64,000 bases of DNA, taken from NCBI GenBank assembly GCA_025356395.1, contig JANXTA010000031.1, positions 29,092 to 93,091 on the forward strand, in the 5' to 3' direction. The DNA comes from Betaproteobacteria bacterium. Its GTDB lineage: Bacteria; Pseudomonadota; Gammaproteobacteria; Burkholderiales; Burkholderiaceae_D. A model generated the notes under the pieces. That model was not told the DNA's origin, searched no databases, and was given only the letters and a program-made list of their open reading frames with translations. Below are positions 36,348 to 46,400 of the stretch, piece by piece (position 1 is the first letter of the stretch; the number at the start of each line of letters is the position of its first letter). A program made the translations under genes and the position numbers.

Positions 36348-38051
36348 ATGAACGGTGACGACGCCTACGCGTACACGGCGCACCTGGACAGCTTCGCGGC
36401 CGACCACCTACCACCGCGCGAGCAATGGCCCGACTTCCGCTTCGAGCTGCCCGAACTGCAATACCCGCGACACCTGAACTGCGGCGAGGCCTTGCTCGAC
36501 GCGCAGGTCGAACGCGGCCACGGCACCTCGCGAGCCGTCGGGGCGATGGTCGACGGCCGACCGGTCTTCGCAACCTACGACCAGTTGCTGGCGCAGGCTA
36601 ACCGCATCGCCAACGTCCTGGTGAACGATCTCGGACTGGTCCCCGGCAACCGCGTGCTGCTGCGCGCGCCCAACAACCCGATGATGGCGGCGTGCTGGCT
36701 CGCGGTGCTGAAGACCGGGCTGATCGCGGTGCCGACGATGCCGCTGCTGCGCGCCAAGGAGCTGCACCAGATCGTCGTCAAGGCGCGCGTCGCGACCGTG
36801 CTCTGCGACGCGGCGCTGGCCGACGAGATTTCGAAGTGCCTCGATCCGTCGAGCGAGCACTACGCGTCGGGCCTGATGCGCGTCGTGCTGTTCAACGGCG
36901 GGCCCTCGGCCAGGACCGCCCACGAACCGACGCTGGAGACGCTCTGCGCGAAGCAGTCGACCTTCTTCTCGAACATCGACACCTCGCGCGACGATGTCTG
37001 CCTGCTGGCCTTCACGTCGGGCACGACCGGCGAGCCGAAGGCGACGATGCATTTCCATCGCGACGTGCTGGCGATGTGCGACACGTTCTCGCGGCATGTG
37101 CTGAAGCCACAGGCCGACGACCTGTTCATCGGTACGCCACCGCTCGCCTTCACGTTCGGACTCGGCGGCATGTTGTGCTTCCCGCTGTCGGTCGGCGCCG
37201 CGACCTTCCTCATCGAGCGCGCCACGCCCGAGTCGCTTCTCGAGCTGATCGGCCGGTCGGGCGCGACCATCAGCTTCACCGCGCCGACCTTCTACCGGCA
37301 GATGGCCCTGATGCTGCAGACCGGCAAGCATCGCAACGCGACCGCGACGCTGCGCAAGTCGGTGTCGGCCGGCGAGGCACTGCCCGACGCGACGCGACAG
37401 CTGTGGAAGAACACCACCGGCATCGAGATGATCGACGGCATCGGCGGCACCGAGGTCATGCATATCTACATCTCGGCGGCCGGCAGCGACGTGCGACGCG
37501 GCGCGGTCGGCAAGGTCGTGCCGGGCTTCGAGGCGATGATCGTCGACGACGCGATGCAGCCGATGCCGCACGGCCAGGTCGGCCGCCTCGCATTGAAGGG
37601 ACCGACCGGCTGCCGCTATCTGTCCGATGTCCGCCAGAAGGACTACGTGAGGCAGGGCTGGAACCTGCCGGGCGACGCGTTCGTGATGGACGCCGACGGC
37701 TACTTCTTCTACCAGGCGCGTACCGACGACATGATCGTGTCCGCCGGCTACAACATCGCCGGGCCCGAGGTCGAGTCGGCGATGCTCGCGCACGATGCGG
37801 TGGCGGAGTGCGGCGTCGTCGGCGTACCCGACGTGGTTCGCGGTCAGCTGGTCAAGGCCTTCGTGGTGCTGAAGGATGGCCATGTGCCCAGCCACGAACT
37901 GGTCATCGAACTGCAGACCTTCGTGAAGACCACGGTGGCGCCCTACAAGTACCCGCGCCAGATCGAGTTCGTCGATGCGCTCCCGCGCACCGAAACCGGC
38001 AAGCTGCAGCGCTTCAGGCTGCGCAAGAAGGAAGAAGACAGCGCGATCTGA
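36348..38051 (+). CDS. Benzoate/2-aminobenzoate-type CoA ligase
   Basis: A 567-residue ANL-superfamily ligase that adenylates an aromatic acid and transfers it to CoA. Motifs: LLAFTSGTTGEPKATMHFHRDV (P-loop), GIGGTEVMHIYISA, and RTDDMIVSAGYNIAGPEVE, with the C-terminal lysine in PRTETGKLQRFRLRKK. The GGTEVMHIYIS segment is typical of benzoate- and 2-aminobenzoate-CoA ligases, which makes an aromatic substrate likely. It would activate the substrate for the upstream genes of the operon. The ring-attacking oxygenase is not in the window. Confidence 0.9.
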   Translation: MNGDDAYAYTAHLDSFAADHLPPREQWPDFRFELPELQYPRHLNCGEALLDAQVERGHGTSRAVGAMVDGRPVFATYDQLLAQANRIANVLVNDLGLVPGNRVLLRAPNNPMMAACWLAVLKTGLIAVPTMPLLRAKELHQIVVKARVATVLCDAALADEISKCLDPSSEHYASGLMRVVLFNGGPSARTAHEPTLETLCAKQSTFFSNIDTSRDDVCLLAFTSGTTGEPKATMHFHRDVLAMCDTFSRHVLKPQADDLFIGTPPLAFTFGLGGMLCFPLSVGAATFLIERATPESLLELIGRSGATISFTAPTFYRQMALMLQTGKHRNATATLRKSVSAGEALPDATRQLWKNTTGIEMIDGIGGTEVMHIYISAAGSDVRRGAVGKVVPGFEAMIVDDAMQPMPHGQVGRLALKGPTGCRYLSDVRQKDYVRQGWNLPGDAFVMDADGYFFYQARTDDMIVSAGYNIAGPEVESAMLAHDAVAECGVVGVPDVVRGQLVKAFVVLKDGHVPSHELVIELQTFVKTTVAPYKYPRQIEFVDALPRTETGKLQRFRLRKKEEDSAI

Positions 38052-38076
38052 CGCATGCCCGGTCGGGCCGGCGGCA

Positions 38077-39669
38077 TCAGCCCTCCACCGCGTCGACGCC
38101 GCGCAAGGCACGCGGCAGGTACCAGGCCGGCATCAGGAACGCGACGATCGTGAGTGCGATCGACACGATCCAGAGTCCGGTCACCGCCGTGCCGGTCGCG
38201 CCGGCCCACAGCAGGAATTGCAGGCCTTCGATCATCGCCATGAACCCGCGACCCTGGTGTCGTCGCTGGAAGTCGCTGCGCTTGCCACTGACCGCCGACG
38301 CGGCCGCGAGGATGGTGGCGCTCGCGCACGCGAGACAGCCGAACACCAGCAGGATCGATCCGTCCGCTAGCGAACGTTGCATCGTGCCCGCCGCGACGAT
38401 CGCGAGCAGCGCGATGGGCGGCAGCGACGCCGCCAACAGCTTCGCCGACAGGATCATCGAGCGGGTCTTCGGGCTGCCGGCCATCAGGTCGGGCGCGTCC
38501 TCGGCGGAGACGGTCAGCCACGCCAGCGACGTGGCCAGCGTGCCGGTAACCCCCACGATGCCGGCCGCGAAGGCGCCCGCCCCCCATTGCGGACCCGAGC
38601 CCTTGTGCCCGAACGCCACGAACATTAGCGGCATCAAATAGAGCAGTTGCAGCAGGATCTGCGAGATCAGTTGCGGCGAACGCAGGATCAGTCGCCACTC
38701 CTTGAGCAGCAGCGCCTGGAAGGCCCGGCGCGCGAAGCCCGTCCGGATGCGGCGGTCCACGGCGCTGCGCCGGGGCGTGACGACAGGCGCGTCGGCCTCG
38801 GGCTGCTGCGCGACCTCGAGGAAACGCTTGCGGGCCGACCACACCGACGCGGCGAAGAGGCCGGTGGCGAGCAGCGCGAATGCCAGCCACGCCAGCACGT
38901 CCCCGTCGGCGAGACGGGCCGCGCCGACGACCGGCCATGCGGTCTCGCCATCGCGCGTCACCTCCATCATCCAGTGCATCGCGGTGCTGGACACTTCGGC
39001 GGGCAGGAACTGGCGTGCCTGCGAGACCAGGTAGAACGACGCGCCGATGAGGGCCGAGAAGATCTGCAGGCCGACACGCGCGCGACGCACGCCGACGAGT
39101 CGCACGAAGGCGCCGGTCAGCACGAGAGCCGCCGCCGTGCTGACCATGGCCATCAGCGGTACGAGCGGAAACAGGCGCGCCATCCACCACCGTCCGCTCG
39201 CGACCCCCACGTCAGCAAGTGGATAGACGAACAGCGCGAACAGCGCGCTCACGGATCCGACGATGGTGATCGCGCGGATGACGAGGATCAGGGCCGGCGA
39301 GATCGGCGCGCTCAGCAGCAGGTCGAGATCGCGGCGTTCGTGGAACGCCGACACGACGCGCGACATGGCGGTCGACAGCATCAGCGTGAACAGGAACAGC
39401 AGCAGCGCGGCCGCGGCGAGACGCGTGAACTGCGTGTCGGACCAGTGGCGCGGCAGGAACAGGCTGATCAGGCCGCCCATGTGCAGCAGGGTGAACGCCG
39501 CGACGTAGTTGAAGATGCGGCGCTTGCTGCCGAGCGGCTTCCTGACCTTGACATTCGAGCCGCGTCCGCGCGCACCACTGCCGAAGGCGCGAAACGTCAG
39601 GCGCCACTCGTGGCGGACGAGCACCCACCACAGCGGAGCGCGACGCCCCGGAATGCCGTCGTCGATCAC
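38077..39669 (-). CDS. ABC transporter permease (ABC-2 type)
   Basis: A 530-residue membrane protein with about ten to twelve hydrophobic helices in two groups separated by a soluble linker (WSARKRFLEVAQQPEADAPV, about 240-285). A GTG at 39669 overlaps the stop of the ATPase gene and gives an N-terminus ending in RHEWRLTFRAF, as usual for ABC-2 permeases before helix one. Substrate unknown; family includes exporters of drugs, lipids and polysaccharides. Confidence 0.82.
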   Translation of the reverse strand: MIDDGIPGRRAPLWWVLVRHEWRLTFRAFGSGARGRGSNVKVRKPLGSKRRIFNYVAAFTLLHMGGLISLFLPRHWSDTQFTRLAAAALLLFLFTLMLSTAMSRVVSAFHERRDLDLLLSAPISPALILVIRAITIVGSVSALFALFVYPLADVGVASGRWWMARLFPLVPLMAMVSTAAALVLTGAFVRLVGVRRARVGLQIFSALIGASFYLVSQARQFLPAEVSSTAMHWMMEVTRDGETAWPVVGAARLADGDVLAWLAFALLATGLFAASVWSARKRFLEVAQQPEADAPVVTPRRSAVDRRIRTGFARRAFQALLLKEWRLILRSPQLISQILLQLLYLMPLMFVAFGHKGSGPQWGAGAFAAGIVGVTGTLATSLAWLTVSAEDAPDLMAGSPKTRSMILSAKLLAASLPPIALLAIVAAGTMQRSLADGSILLVFGCLACASATILAAASAVSGKRSDFQRRHQGRGFMAMIEGLQFLLWAGATGTAVTGLWIVSIALTIVAFLMPAWYLPRALRGVDAVEG

Positions 39670-40451
39670 GCCGACGGGCCGACCGACGTGGCTGGGAGCG
39701 CCGCTGCCTCGGGCGTCGACACGAGCTCGAGGAACACGTCCTCGAGCGTTGCCGCGGCGCCACCGTGCGCGTTGGCGCGCAGCTCCGCGAACGTGCCTTC
39801 GGCGATCAGTCGGCCGCCCCGGATCACGCCGATGCGCTCGGCCATGCGCTCGGCCACGTCGAGGATGTGCGTCGTCAGGATCACCGAGCCGCCGTTGCCG
39901 ACGTGCGCGTTGAGCAGATTCTTGGCGAGCCTCGCGGCCTCCGCGTCGAGCCCGGTCAGCGGCTCGTCGAGGATCAGCAGCTTCGGGTCGCGGATCAGCG
40001 CACCTGCGAGCACGAGCTTCTGGCGCATGCCGCGCGAGAAGGTCTCGCAACGCTGCATCGCATGCGGCATCAGGCCGAGCAGCTCGAGCAGTCGCGTGGC
40101 TTCGGAGCGGGCCCGCGCGGGCGCGACGTCCCACAGCGCGGCGATCAGTTCGAGGTACTCGATCGGCGTCAACTTGTCGTAGAGCATCGGCTCGTCGGGC
40201 ACGTAGGCGACGACGCGCTTGGCCTCCATGGTCGAGCGCGCGAGGTCGACGCCGCAGATCGTCACGGTGCCGGCATCGGGCGCAAGGAGCCCGGCGATCA
40301 TCCGCAGCGTGGTGGTCTTGCCGGCGCCGTTCGGGCCAAGCAGCGCGTAGAACTCGCCCGCCGCGACCTCGAACGTGAGGCGATCGACGGCTGCGCGATC
40401 GGCTCCGGCGAAGTGCTTGACGAGCTGGGAAACCTGGAGCGAGGGAGGCAT
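39666..40451 (-). CDS. ABC transporter ATP-binding protein
   Basis: A 261-residue ATPase with Walker A LLGPNGAGKTTTLRM, signature FSRGMRQKLVLAGAL, Walker B LLILDEPLTGLDAEA and the H-loop TTHILD. Signature FSRGMRQ is typical of ABC-2 exporters (DrrA/CcmA-like). The ATG at 40451 has GAGGGAGG-complement context; the gene couples by four bases to the permease. The gap to the divergent kinase gene is 161 bases. Confidence 0.93.
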   Translation of the reverse strand: MPPSLQVSQLVKHFAGADRAAVDRLTFEVAAGEFYALLGPNGAGKTTTLRMIAGLLAPDAGTVTICGVDLARSTMEAKRVVAYVPDEPMLYDKLTPIEYLELIAALWDVAPARARSEATRLLELLGLMPHAMQRCETFSRGMRQKLVLAGALIRDPKLLILDEPLTGLDAEAARLAKNLLNAHVGNGGSVILTTHILDVAERMAERIGVIRGGRLIAEGTFAELRANAHGGAAATLEDVFLELVSTPEAAALPATSVGPSA

Positions 40452-40612
40452 CGGGGATCGAAGGATCGGGTCGTTGGAGCGCAATGATTCTAACGTTCGG
40501 TCCTTGCTTCGAGCACGGGGCTTCGCACCGGCAACCCGCGTTCTGTCGCGCGACGTCGCACCCGATCGCAAGTCGGCTGGCGCCGCGCCGGTCGCTCGCC
40601 TAAGCTCTGCCG

Positions 40613-41716
40613 ATGGCCTCACCCTTTGCCCCGCGTTCCCTACCCACCCTCGTCGAAACATCGTCCCCCTCGCGGCCGCTGTGGGATGGTCTGACGATCG
40701 AACGCGTCGGTTGGGTGACGATGATCGCGCTCGTCGAGGCGGGCTCGACGGTCTGGTTCTTCAACAACGAGTTCCTGGACCTACTGGTCTCGATGCTGTG
40801 CGTCGCGTACACGGCCATGCTGCTGTTCACGCTGGCCGGCAATCTGCCGATCGTGCAGCGTGGCCGGGTGCCGCGCGAGGCCGCGCAGATCCTCGCCGTG
40901 ATCGCGGGCTCGGGCCTCGGCACCGTCGTCGCGGCACTCGTCAAGGGCCGCAGCCTTGACGGTCTGCTCACCGAAAGGCTCGCTGGCTTCGTGGCCACGA
41001 GCGGACTCGGCATCGGCTTCGGCTGCGTCGCGGTGACGGTTTACTTCTATCGCGAGCGCGACGCGCGCATGCGTGCCGAGATGGCGCGCATGGAGGCCGA
41101 GTTCGACGCGTCGCATGCCAGGGAAGAGAAGCAGACGCTGAGCGCCCGCCTGCAACTGCTGCAGGCTCAGGTGGAGCCGCACTTCCTCTTCAACACGCTG
41201 GCGAACGTGCAGCACCTGACCGCCACCGATCCACAGCGCGCGACCGAAATGCTGGGCAGCCTGATCCGCTACCTGCGAGCAGCGCTGCCGCAGATGCGCG
41301 AGCAGGCCAGCACGCTGGCCCGCGAGATCGAGATGGTCCGCGCCTATCTCGAGATCCAGCGCGTGCGCATGGGGGATCGACTCAGCTTCTCGATCACCCC
41401 GCCGCGAGAACTGCTGGCGCATCCGATGCCGCCGATGATGCTGATCTCGCTGGTCGAGAACGCGATCAAGCACGGCATCGATCCGCGGCCGGATGGAGGC
41501 CGCATCGACGTGACCGCCGAGGCCACGGCCCATGGTCTTCGCGTGACGGTCGCCGATACCGGCTGCGGCCTGTCGGAACTGCGCGGCATGGGCATCGGGC
41601 TCGGCAACATCCGCGAGCACCTCGCGACGCTCTACGGGCAGGCGGCGCGACTCGATCTGGTGGAGAACGCGCCGCACGGCGTCGTGGCCTCGATCGAATG
41701 GCCGCGAGCACACTGA
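40613..41716 (+). CDS. LytS-type sensor histidine kinase
   Basis: A 367-residue kinase with three to four membrane helices in the first 146 residues, a coiled-coil stalk (RMRAEMARMEAEFDASHA), then the His_kinase domain with phosphoacceptor His190 in QVEPHFLFNTLANVQHL. ATP-binding boxes are SLVENAIKHGI and ADTGCGLSELRGMGIGLGNIREHL. No periplasmic sensor domain, so it probably senses within the membrane. It forms a pair with the LytTR regulator three bases downstream. Confidence 0.92.
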   Translation: MASPFAPRSLPTLVETSSPSRPLWDGLTIERVGWVTMIALVEAGSTVWFFNNEFLDLLVSMLCVAYTAMLLFTLAGNLPIVQRGRVPREAAQILAVIAGSGLGTVVAALVKGRSLDGLLTERLAGFVATSGLGIGFGCVAVTVYFYRERDARMRAEMARMEAEFDASHAREEKQTLSARLQLLQAQVEPHFLFNTLANVQHLTATDPQRATEMLGSLIRYLRAALPQMREQASTLAREIEMVRAYLEIQRVRMGDRLSFSITPPRELLAHPMPPMMLISLVENAIKHGIDPRPDGGRIDVTAEATAHGLRVTVADTGCGLSELRGMGIGLGNIREHLATLYGQAARLDLVENAPHGVVASIEWPRAH

Positions 41717-41718
41717 AC

Positions 41719-42528
41719 ATGACGACCGCGCTGATCGCTGACGACGAGCCGCTGCTGCGCGAACAACTGCGGTCGCGCCTGCTCGCGCTGTGGCCCGAGA
41801 TCGACGACATCGAGGAGGCGGGCAACGGACTCGAGGCGCTGGCGGCCTTCGACGATGCGTCCGACCGCGCGCTTCCGGCCGTCTGCTTCCTCGACATCCA
41901 CATGCCAGGACTGTCGGGTCTCGAGGTCGCGCAGCGGCTGCGTGCGCGGTCTCGCGAGCGTCGTGCCCGCGCGCCGCACCTGGTCTTCATCACCGCCTTC
42001 GACACCTATGCCGTGGAAGCCTTCGAGCAAGGCGCGATCGACTATTTGTTGAAGCCTTTCGAGCCGGAACGGCTGGCCGAGACCATCGAGCGATTGAAGG
42101 AGCGACTCGCGCAGCCCGCACCCGACGAGCGATCGTCGGACGAGGGGGACGTGCTGGCGCAGCTCGCCGATCGGCTCGCGCGGCTGGGACCGTCGCGGCG
42201 GCCACCGTTGCAATGGATCAAGGCCAGCATCGGCAGCACCGTCCGCCTGATCTCGGTCGAGGACGTGGTGTACTTCCACGCCGACGACAAGTACACGCGC
42301 GTCATCACCGCCGACGGCGAGGCGCTGATCCGCAAGCCGATCAAGGAACTCGTCGCAGAGCTCGACGGCTCACGCTTCTGGCAAATCCATCGCGCGACGA
42401 TCGTCAACACGCGCGCGATCGCGGGTGTGGTTCGCGGGCTGAAGGACAGCGCGGACCTGAAGCTGAAGAACCGGCCCGAGACGCTGATCGTCAGTCGAGC
42501 GTATCTGCATCTGTTCCGACAGATGTAG
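41719..42528 (+). CDS. LytTR-family response regulator
   Basis: A 269-residue regulator with a receiver domain (Asp59 in FLDIHMPGLSG, Lys in LLKPF near 112) and a C-terminal LytTR DNA-binding domain from about 168 (KASIGSTVRLISVEDVVYFHADDKYTRVIT and RFWQIHRATIVNTRAI). It binds direct repeats rather than palindromes. I start at ATG 41719, two bases after the kinase stop, because it gives the standard receiver N-terminus. Targets are unknown; the ABC exporter across the divergent promoter is a candidate. Confidence 0.92.
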   Translation: MTTALIADDEPLLREQLRSRLLALWPEIDDIEEAGNGLEALAAFDDASDRALPAVCFLDIHMPGLSGLEVAQRLRARSRERRARAPHLVFITAFDTYAVEAFEQGAIDYLLKPFEPERLAETIERLKERLAQPAPDERSSDEGDVLAQLADRLARLGPSRRPPLQWIKASIGSTVRLISVEDVVYFHADDKYTRVITADGEALIRKPIKELVAELDGSRFWQIHRATIVNTRAIAGVVRGLKDSADLKLKNRPETLIVSRAYLHLFRQM

Positions 42529-42561
42529 ACCCGCGCAGGGTCGTCGGCCAGTCGGCGGGAG

Positions 42562-42681
42562 CGTCGAAAAACTTTACAGACCGGCCTTCGCCACCTGCAC
42601 CAGAACACCGATCGACCGCGTCCAAGTATCGCGCTGTCGGGCTACAGCCCTGATCATGGAGCAGGCGGGCCCGGAAAATGC
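42562..42681 (+). promoter_or_regulatory. Sigma-54-like promoter and upstream element of the PEP-CTERM gene
   Basis: GG (42668-42669), ten bases, GC (42680-42681) in the context GGGCCCGGAAAATGCTT fits the -24/-12 layout of sigma-54 promoters and lies 41 bases before the ATG. About 90 bases farther upstream CGTCGAAAAACTTTACA (42562-42578) could be an activator site. PEP-CTERM genes in related bacteria are often sigma-54 and PrsK/PrsR controlled. Confidence 0.4.
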
Positions 42682-42721
42682 TTGATAGGCCCATCGTCGA
42701 TCCGCCAGCCAGGAACACGCC

Positions 42722-43420
42722 ATGTCGCTCTCGCAATCTCTCGTTCGCCGCCTGTCAGCTGTTGCAGCGGCCTGTTTCCTCCTGGGCGCTGCCACGGCGG
42801 CACAAGCGGGCGTCATCGCAGCTTTCGATCCGGTCTTCGGACTCGCCTTCCCCACCCTCGGGTTCAGGGGCACGACCACGTTCGATGTCACGGATGGTTG
42901 CTACGCGCTCGGAAGCGGCGTGCAGGTTACGGGCGGCGCGTGCACGATCACGGCGACGAACGCCGAGATCGATTTCTACAACGTATTGAACCCGAGCACC
43001 ATCATTTCGAACATCGTGACGCTGACCGGTACTGCGTTCCCGACCGGCTACGTCACCGGCTTCTTCAAAGACCCTCTTACCGGCCAGATCACGGGTTTCG
43101 ATACCACCGACAGCAATCTCTTCGTGGTCTTGGTCCCCTCCCTCGGTATCAACACGATCATGGTCCTGTCCTTCCGGACCGCGTCCCCCGTGGTCCTCTT
43201 CGAGGACGCCCTCGAGTCGGTGCCCGGCGTGGGTGGTGCCTTCCTGGCGAATTGCTCGGACACCTCGGATACCTCTTGCAACAGCGATGCATTCAACACG
43301 TCGAACCGGGCTACGCTGACGATCACCAGGATCCCGGAACCCGACAGCGTCGCCCTGGCACTACTCGGACTCGCCGCGCTGGTCGTCGCCCGCCGTCGCA
43401 ACAAGCCGATCGCACGCTGA
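42722..43420 (+). CDS. PEP-CTERM sorting-domain protein
   Basis: A 232-residue exported protein: signal peptide to about residue 29 (TAAQA), a beta-rich secreted domain of low similarity to anything I know, with four cysteines that could form disulfides, then the sorting tail IPEPDSVALALLGLAALVVARRRN. The PEP motif, helix and basic end are the signal for exosortase A and surface or extracellular placement linked to exopolysaccharide. No exosortase is in the window. Confidence 0.9.
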   Translation: MSLSQSLVRRLSAVAAACFLLGAATAAQAGVIAAFDPVFGLAFPTLGFRGTTTFDVTDGCYALGSGVQVTGGACTITATNAEIDFYNVLNPSTIISNIVTLTGTAFPTGYVTGFFKDPLTGQITGFDTTDSNLFVVLVPSLGINTIMVLSFRTASPVVLFEDALESVPGVGGAFLANCSDTSDTSCNSDAFNTSNRATLTITRIPEPDSVALALLGLAALVVARRRNKPIAR

Positions 43421-43476
43421 TCGCCTGACACCGGGCACTTTCCCGAACGGTTGTCCGGCGGGCGCTTCAGGTCGGG

Positions 43477-46400
43477 TCATCGCTCGGTCGTCGGCGCCGC
43501 CTGCGTCGCTGCCCAAGCGATGACGATCTCCCGGTTCGGCGGCACGCGCGTAAAAAAGCTGTTGCGCAGCGCCGGATCGTTGATTTCGGCAGCCCGTATC
43601 TGAAGCGCTTCGTGGGCCTGCGCCAGCAATGGCAACGCGCGTGGGTCGCCCGATCGCTCCAGCACCTGCCAGCAAACTAACTGGATCGACGTCCCATCCA
43701 GCGTGCCATCCAGGCTGCCGCCCGCATCGAGCGCCGCGAGCACCGGTGCCAGCGCCTTGACGGCGGCAGCCAAATCTTGTCGCTCGAGTGCAACGCGAGC
43801 CAAGCCAGCACTGGCGTCGTGATCCTGTGGATTTTTCGCAGACCGCGCCAGGTCGAGGGCTCGCGCATAGGCGGCGTCGGCGGCATCCAGATCGCGGAGG
43901 GCCAGTTCGGCATTGCCGAGGCACCACAACGCGAACAATTCGAACAGACGGTCTTGCACTTCCGTTGCGATCGCCAGCGCGGTGGCGGCATGCTCGCGGG
44001 CCAGGGCGGCATCGCCTTCCCACAGGGCCAGTTGCGACAGGTTGGCCGTCGGCACCGGCTCGAGCGCCCGGTCGCCCATCGCCCGCAGCACCCGCAGGCT
44101 CTCGTTGAGATCACTTCGCGCCTGCGCGAAATTGCCCAGTTCCAGCCAGATGGTTCCCAAGCTCGCCAGTCCGATGGCCTCGTTACGTCGGTCGCCCAGT
44201 GCGCGTCGCAGCGCGGTCGCCTGCTGACTGGCGGCCAGCGCCGTGACCGTGTCGTGGCGCCGATGCGCGATGATGCTTAACGTGTTGAGGAAGCGACTCT
44301 CCGGCCCGGGCAATCGGAGCACTCGCGCCTCTCCAAGGCCCTTCCGCGTCAGGGCTTCGCCCGCACCAAGATCGCCTTGGAGCACCAACGCCAAGGCCAG
44401 CAAACGCATCGCGTTCAGGCGCAGCGACGCGTCGTCGCAACGCTCGGCCAGTGTCATGCCCTCGCGCGCGGCGCTCTCCTGATCGGCGAGGTCGCCGTTG
44501 CGATAGGCCAGCATGCTGCGGCGCGTGGCCACTTCGGCGCGCCGACAGTCGTCGCCGAGCCGGTCGGCCATTTCCCGCAGAGCATCGAGGTCGGCACGCT
44601 GCTCCGGTCGCCGTCCCAACTGCTCGTAGGTGCGCTCACGCGCGTCCAGCAATCGCCAGCGCAGCGCGAGCGTCGTTTCGTCCTCGCCGTCTAGCAACCG
44701 AATGGCATGGGCCACGTTGTTGAGCGTCGCCTCGTGCGCATAGCGCCGACGTGCTTCCTCCGCGGCACGGGCGTAATACTCGCTGGCTCGTCCCGGTTCG
44801 CCGCCCCGTTCGTAGTGCCAGGCTGCCGCACCCAGGAAGCCGGCAGCGCGCACGCCCGTGAGGCCGGCGAACCACGCGGCGGCCCGGGCGTGCAGCGTGC
44901 GGCGAGAGCGCTTGAGCACGGTGTCGTAGGTGACCTCGTGCAGGATCTGATGCTTGAAGCCGTACTCGTGAACGCCATCCAGGCTGGTGTCGACGTGCGC
45001 CAGCGCGAGTTCGCGGCGTACCAGCGCGGGGAGCGCTCGGGGTGCCTGTGCATCGAGTGCGGCCAGCGCCTCTTCCCAAAAGACCATGCCCACCACGCTG
45101 GCCTCCTGGAGCGCCATGCGCTCGGCAGCGGGCAGGCCGTCCAGCCGCGCCTGCAGGATGCCGATCAGCGTGGGCGGCACGGCATCGCCGAGGATCTGGT
45201 CGGGGCCCAGCGACCACGCTTCGGCGCCGGCTGTCAGCGCGCCGCGGTCGATCAGCATCTTCACCAGCTCCTCCATGTAGAACGGGTTGCCGTCGGCGCG
45301 GCCGATGAGCAGTTCGCTGAGCGAGTCGGGTATCTCGGGCAGGCGCTTGAGCAGTTCGCGGGCCAGCTGCCCGCTCACCGCCTTGTCCAGCGGAAACAGG
45401 TCGATGCGCTGAGCCGGGCCGGCCGGCTCGCGCAGCTCTGGCCGGCGTTCGAACAGGGACGGGCGCGTCAGGCACAGGAGCAGCATCGGCACGTCGCGAT
45501 TGACGTGCATCAGATGCTTCATAAACTCGAGCGAGCCGTCGTCGGACCAGTGCAGGTCGTCGAGCTGCAGCACGATGGGATGCTCGCCTTGGGCGCTGAA
45601 ATGGCGGAAGGCCTGCGCGGCCGCATGGAAGGCACGTGTGCGGATCTGCTTCGGATCGTCCAGGATGCCGCGCAGGTGCGGGCTGTCGCTGAAGTCCAGG
45701 CCGATCAGGTGGCCCAGCAGGTGAGCGTGGGCCTGAGCCAGCTCGGGGCCATCGTCGTCGACGAAGAGCGGCGCGATGCCCTGCTCGATCTTGAATTTCG
45801 CCAGCTCGATGGTGTCCGTGTCCGAGATCTGCAAGCGCCATGCCAGCACGTCGCGCAGCAGGCCGAATGGCTGGTTCTGGGTGCGCGGGTCGGCGCGGCC
45901 GTGAAAGCTGAAATACACCTCAGGCCGCGTCTCGGCCCAGTCGGTGAATTCGTAGAGCAGGCGGCTCTTGCCGACCCCGGCGTCCGCCACCACCAGCAGC
46001 ATCTCGAGCTTTCGCTGTACGAACAGGCGCTCGAAGGCCGACTGCAGGCGCTGCAGTTCGGCGTTGCGGCCCACCATGCGCGTGGCGACACCCTCGATAC
46101 CGCGCGTCGTCGTTCGGAAGGCTCGCGGCTTGGCGCGCAACACCAGATAGGAGGCGATTGGCTCCTCGATGCCCTTGACCTCGATCCGCGGCTGCGTCTC
46201 GACGTCGAAGACGCCTCGCACATGGCGCCAGGTGTCCTGGCTGATCCGCAAGGCGCCCGGGGGTGCCGTCTGCTCCATGCGCGCGGCGATATTCACCGCC
46301 ATGCCGCGGATGCTGCCTTCGGCGTCGACGCCACCTCCCAGCAGGACGCCCCCCGTATGCACACCCACGCGCACCGCGAAGCCCGCGTAACTATGTTCGC

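Noticed and set aside
40613..42528. Kinase/regulator pair as the PrsK/PrsR system for the neighbouring PEP-CTERM gene
   Set aside because: The pair is LytS/LytTR type; PrsR is an NtrC-like sigma-54 activator with an AAA domain, which is absent here.
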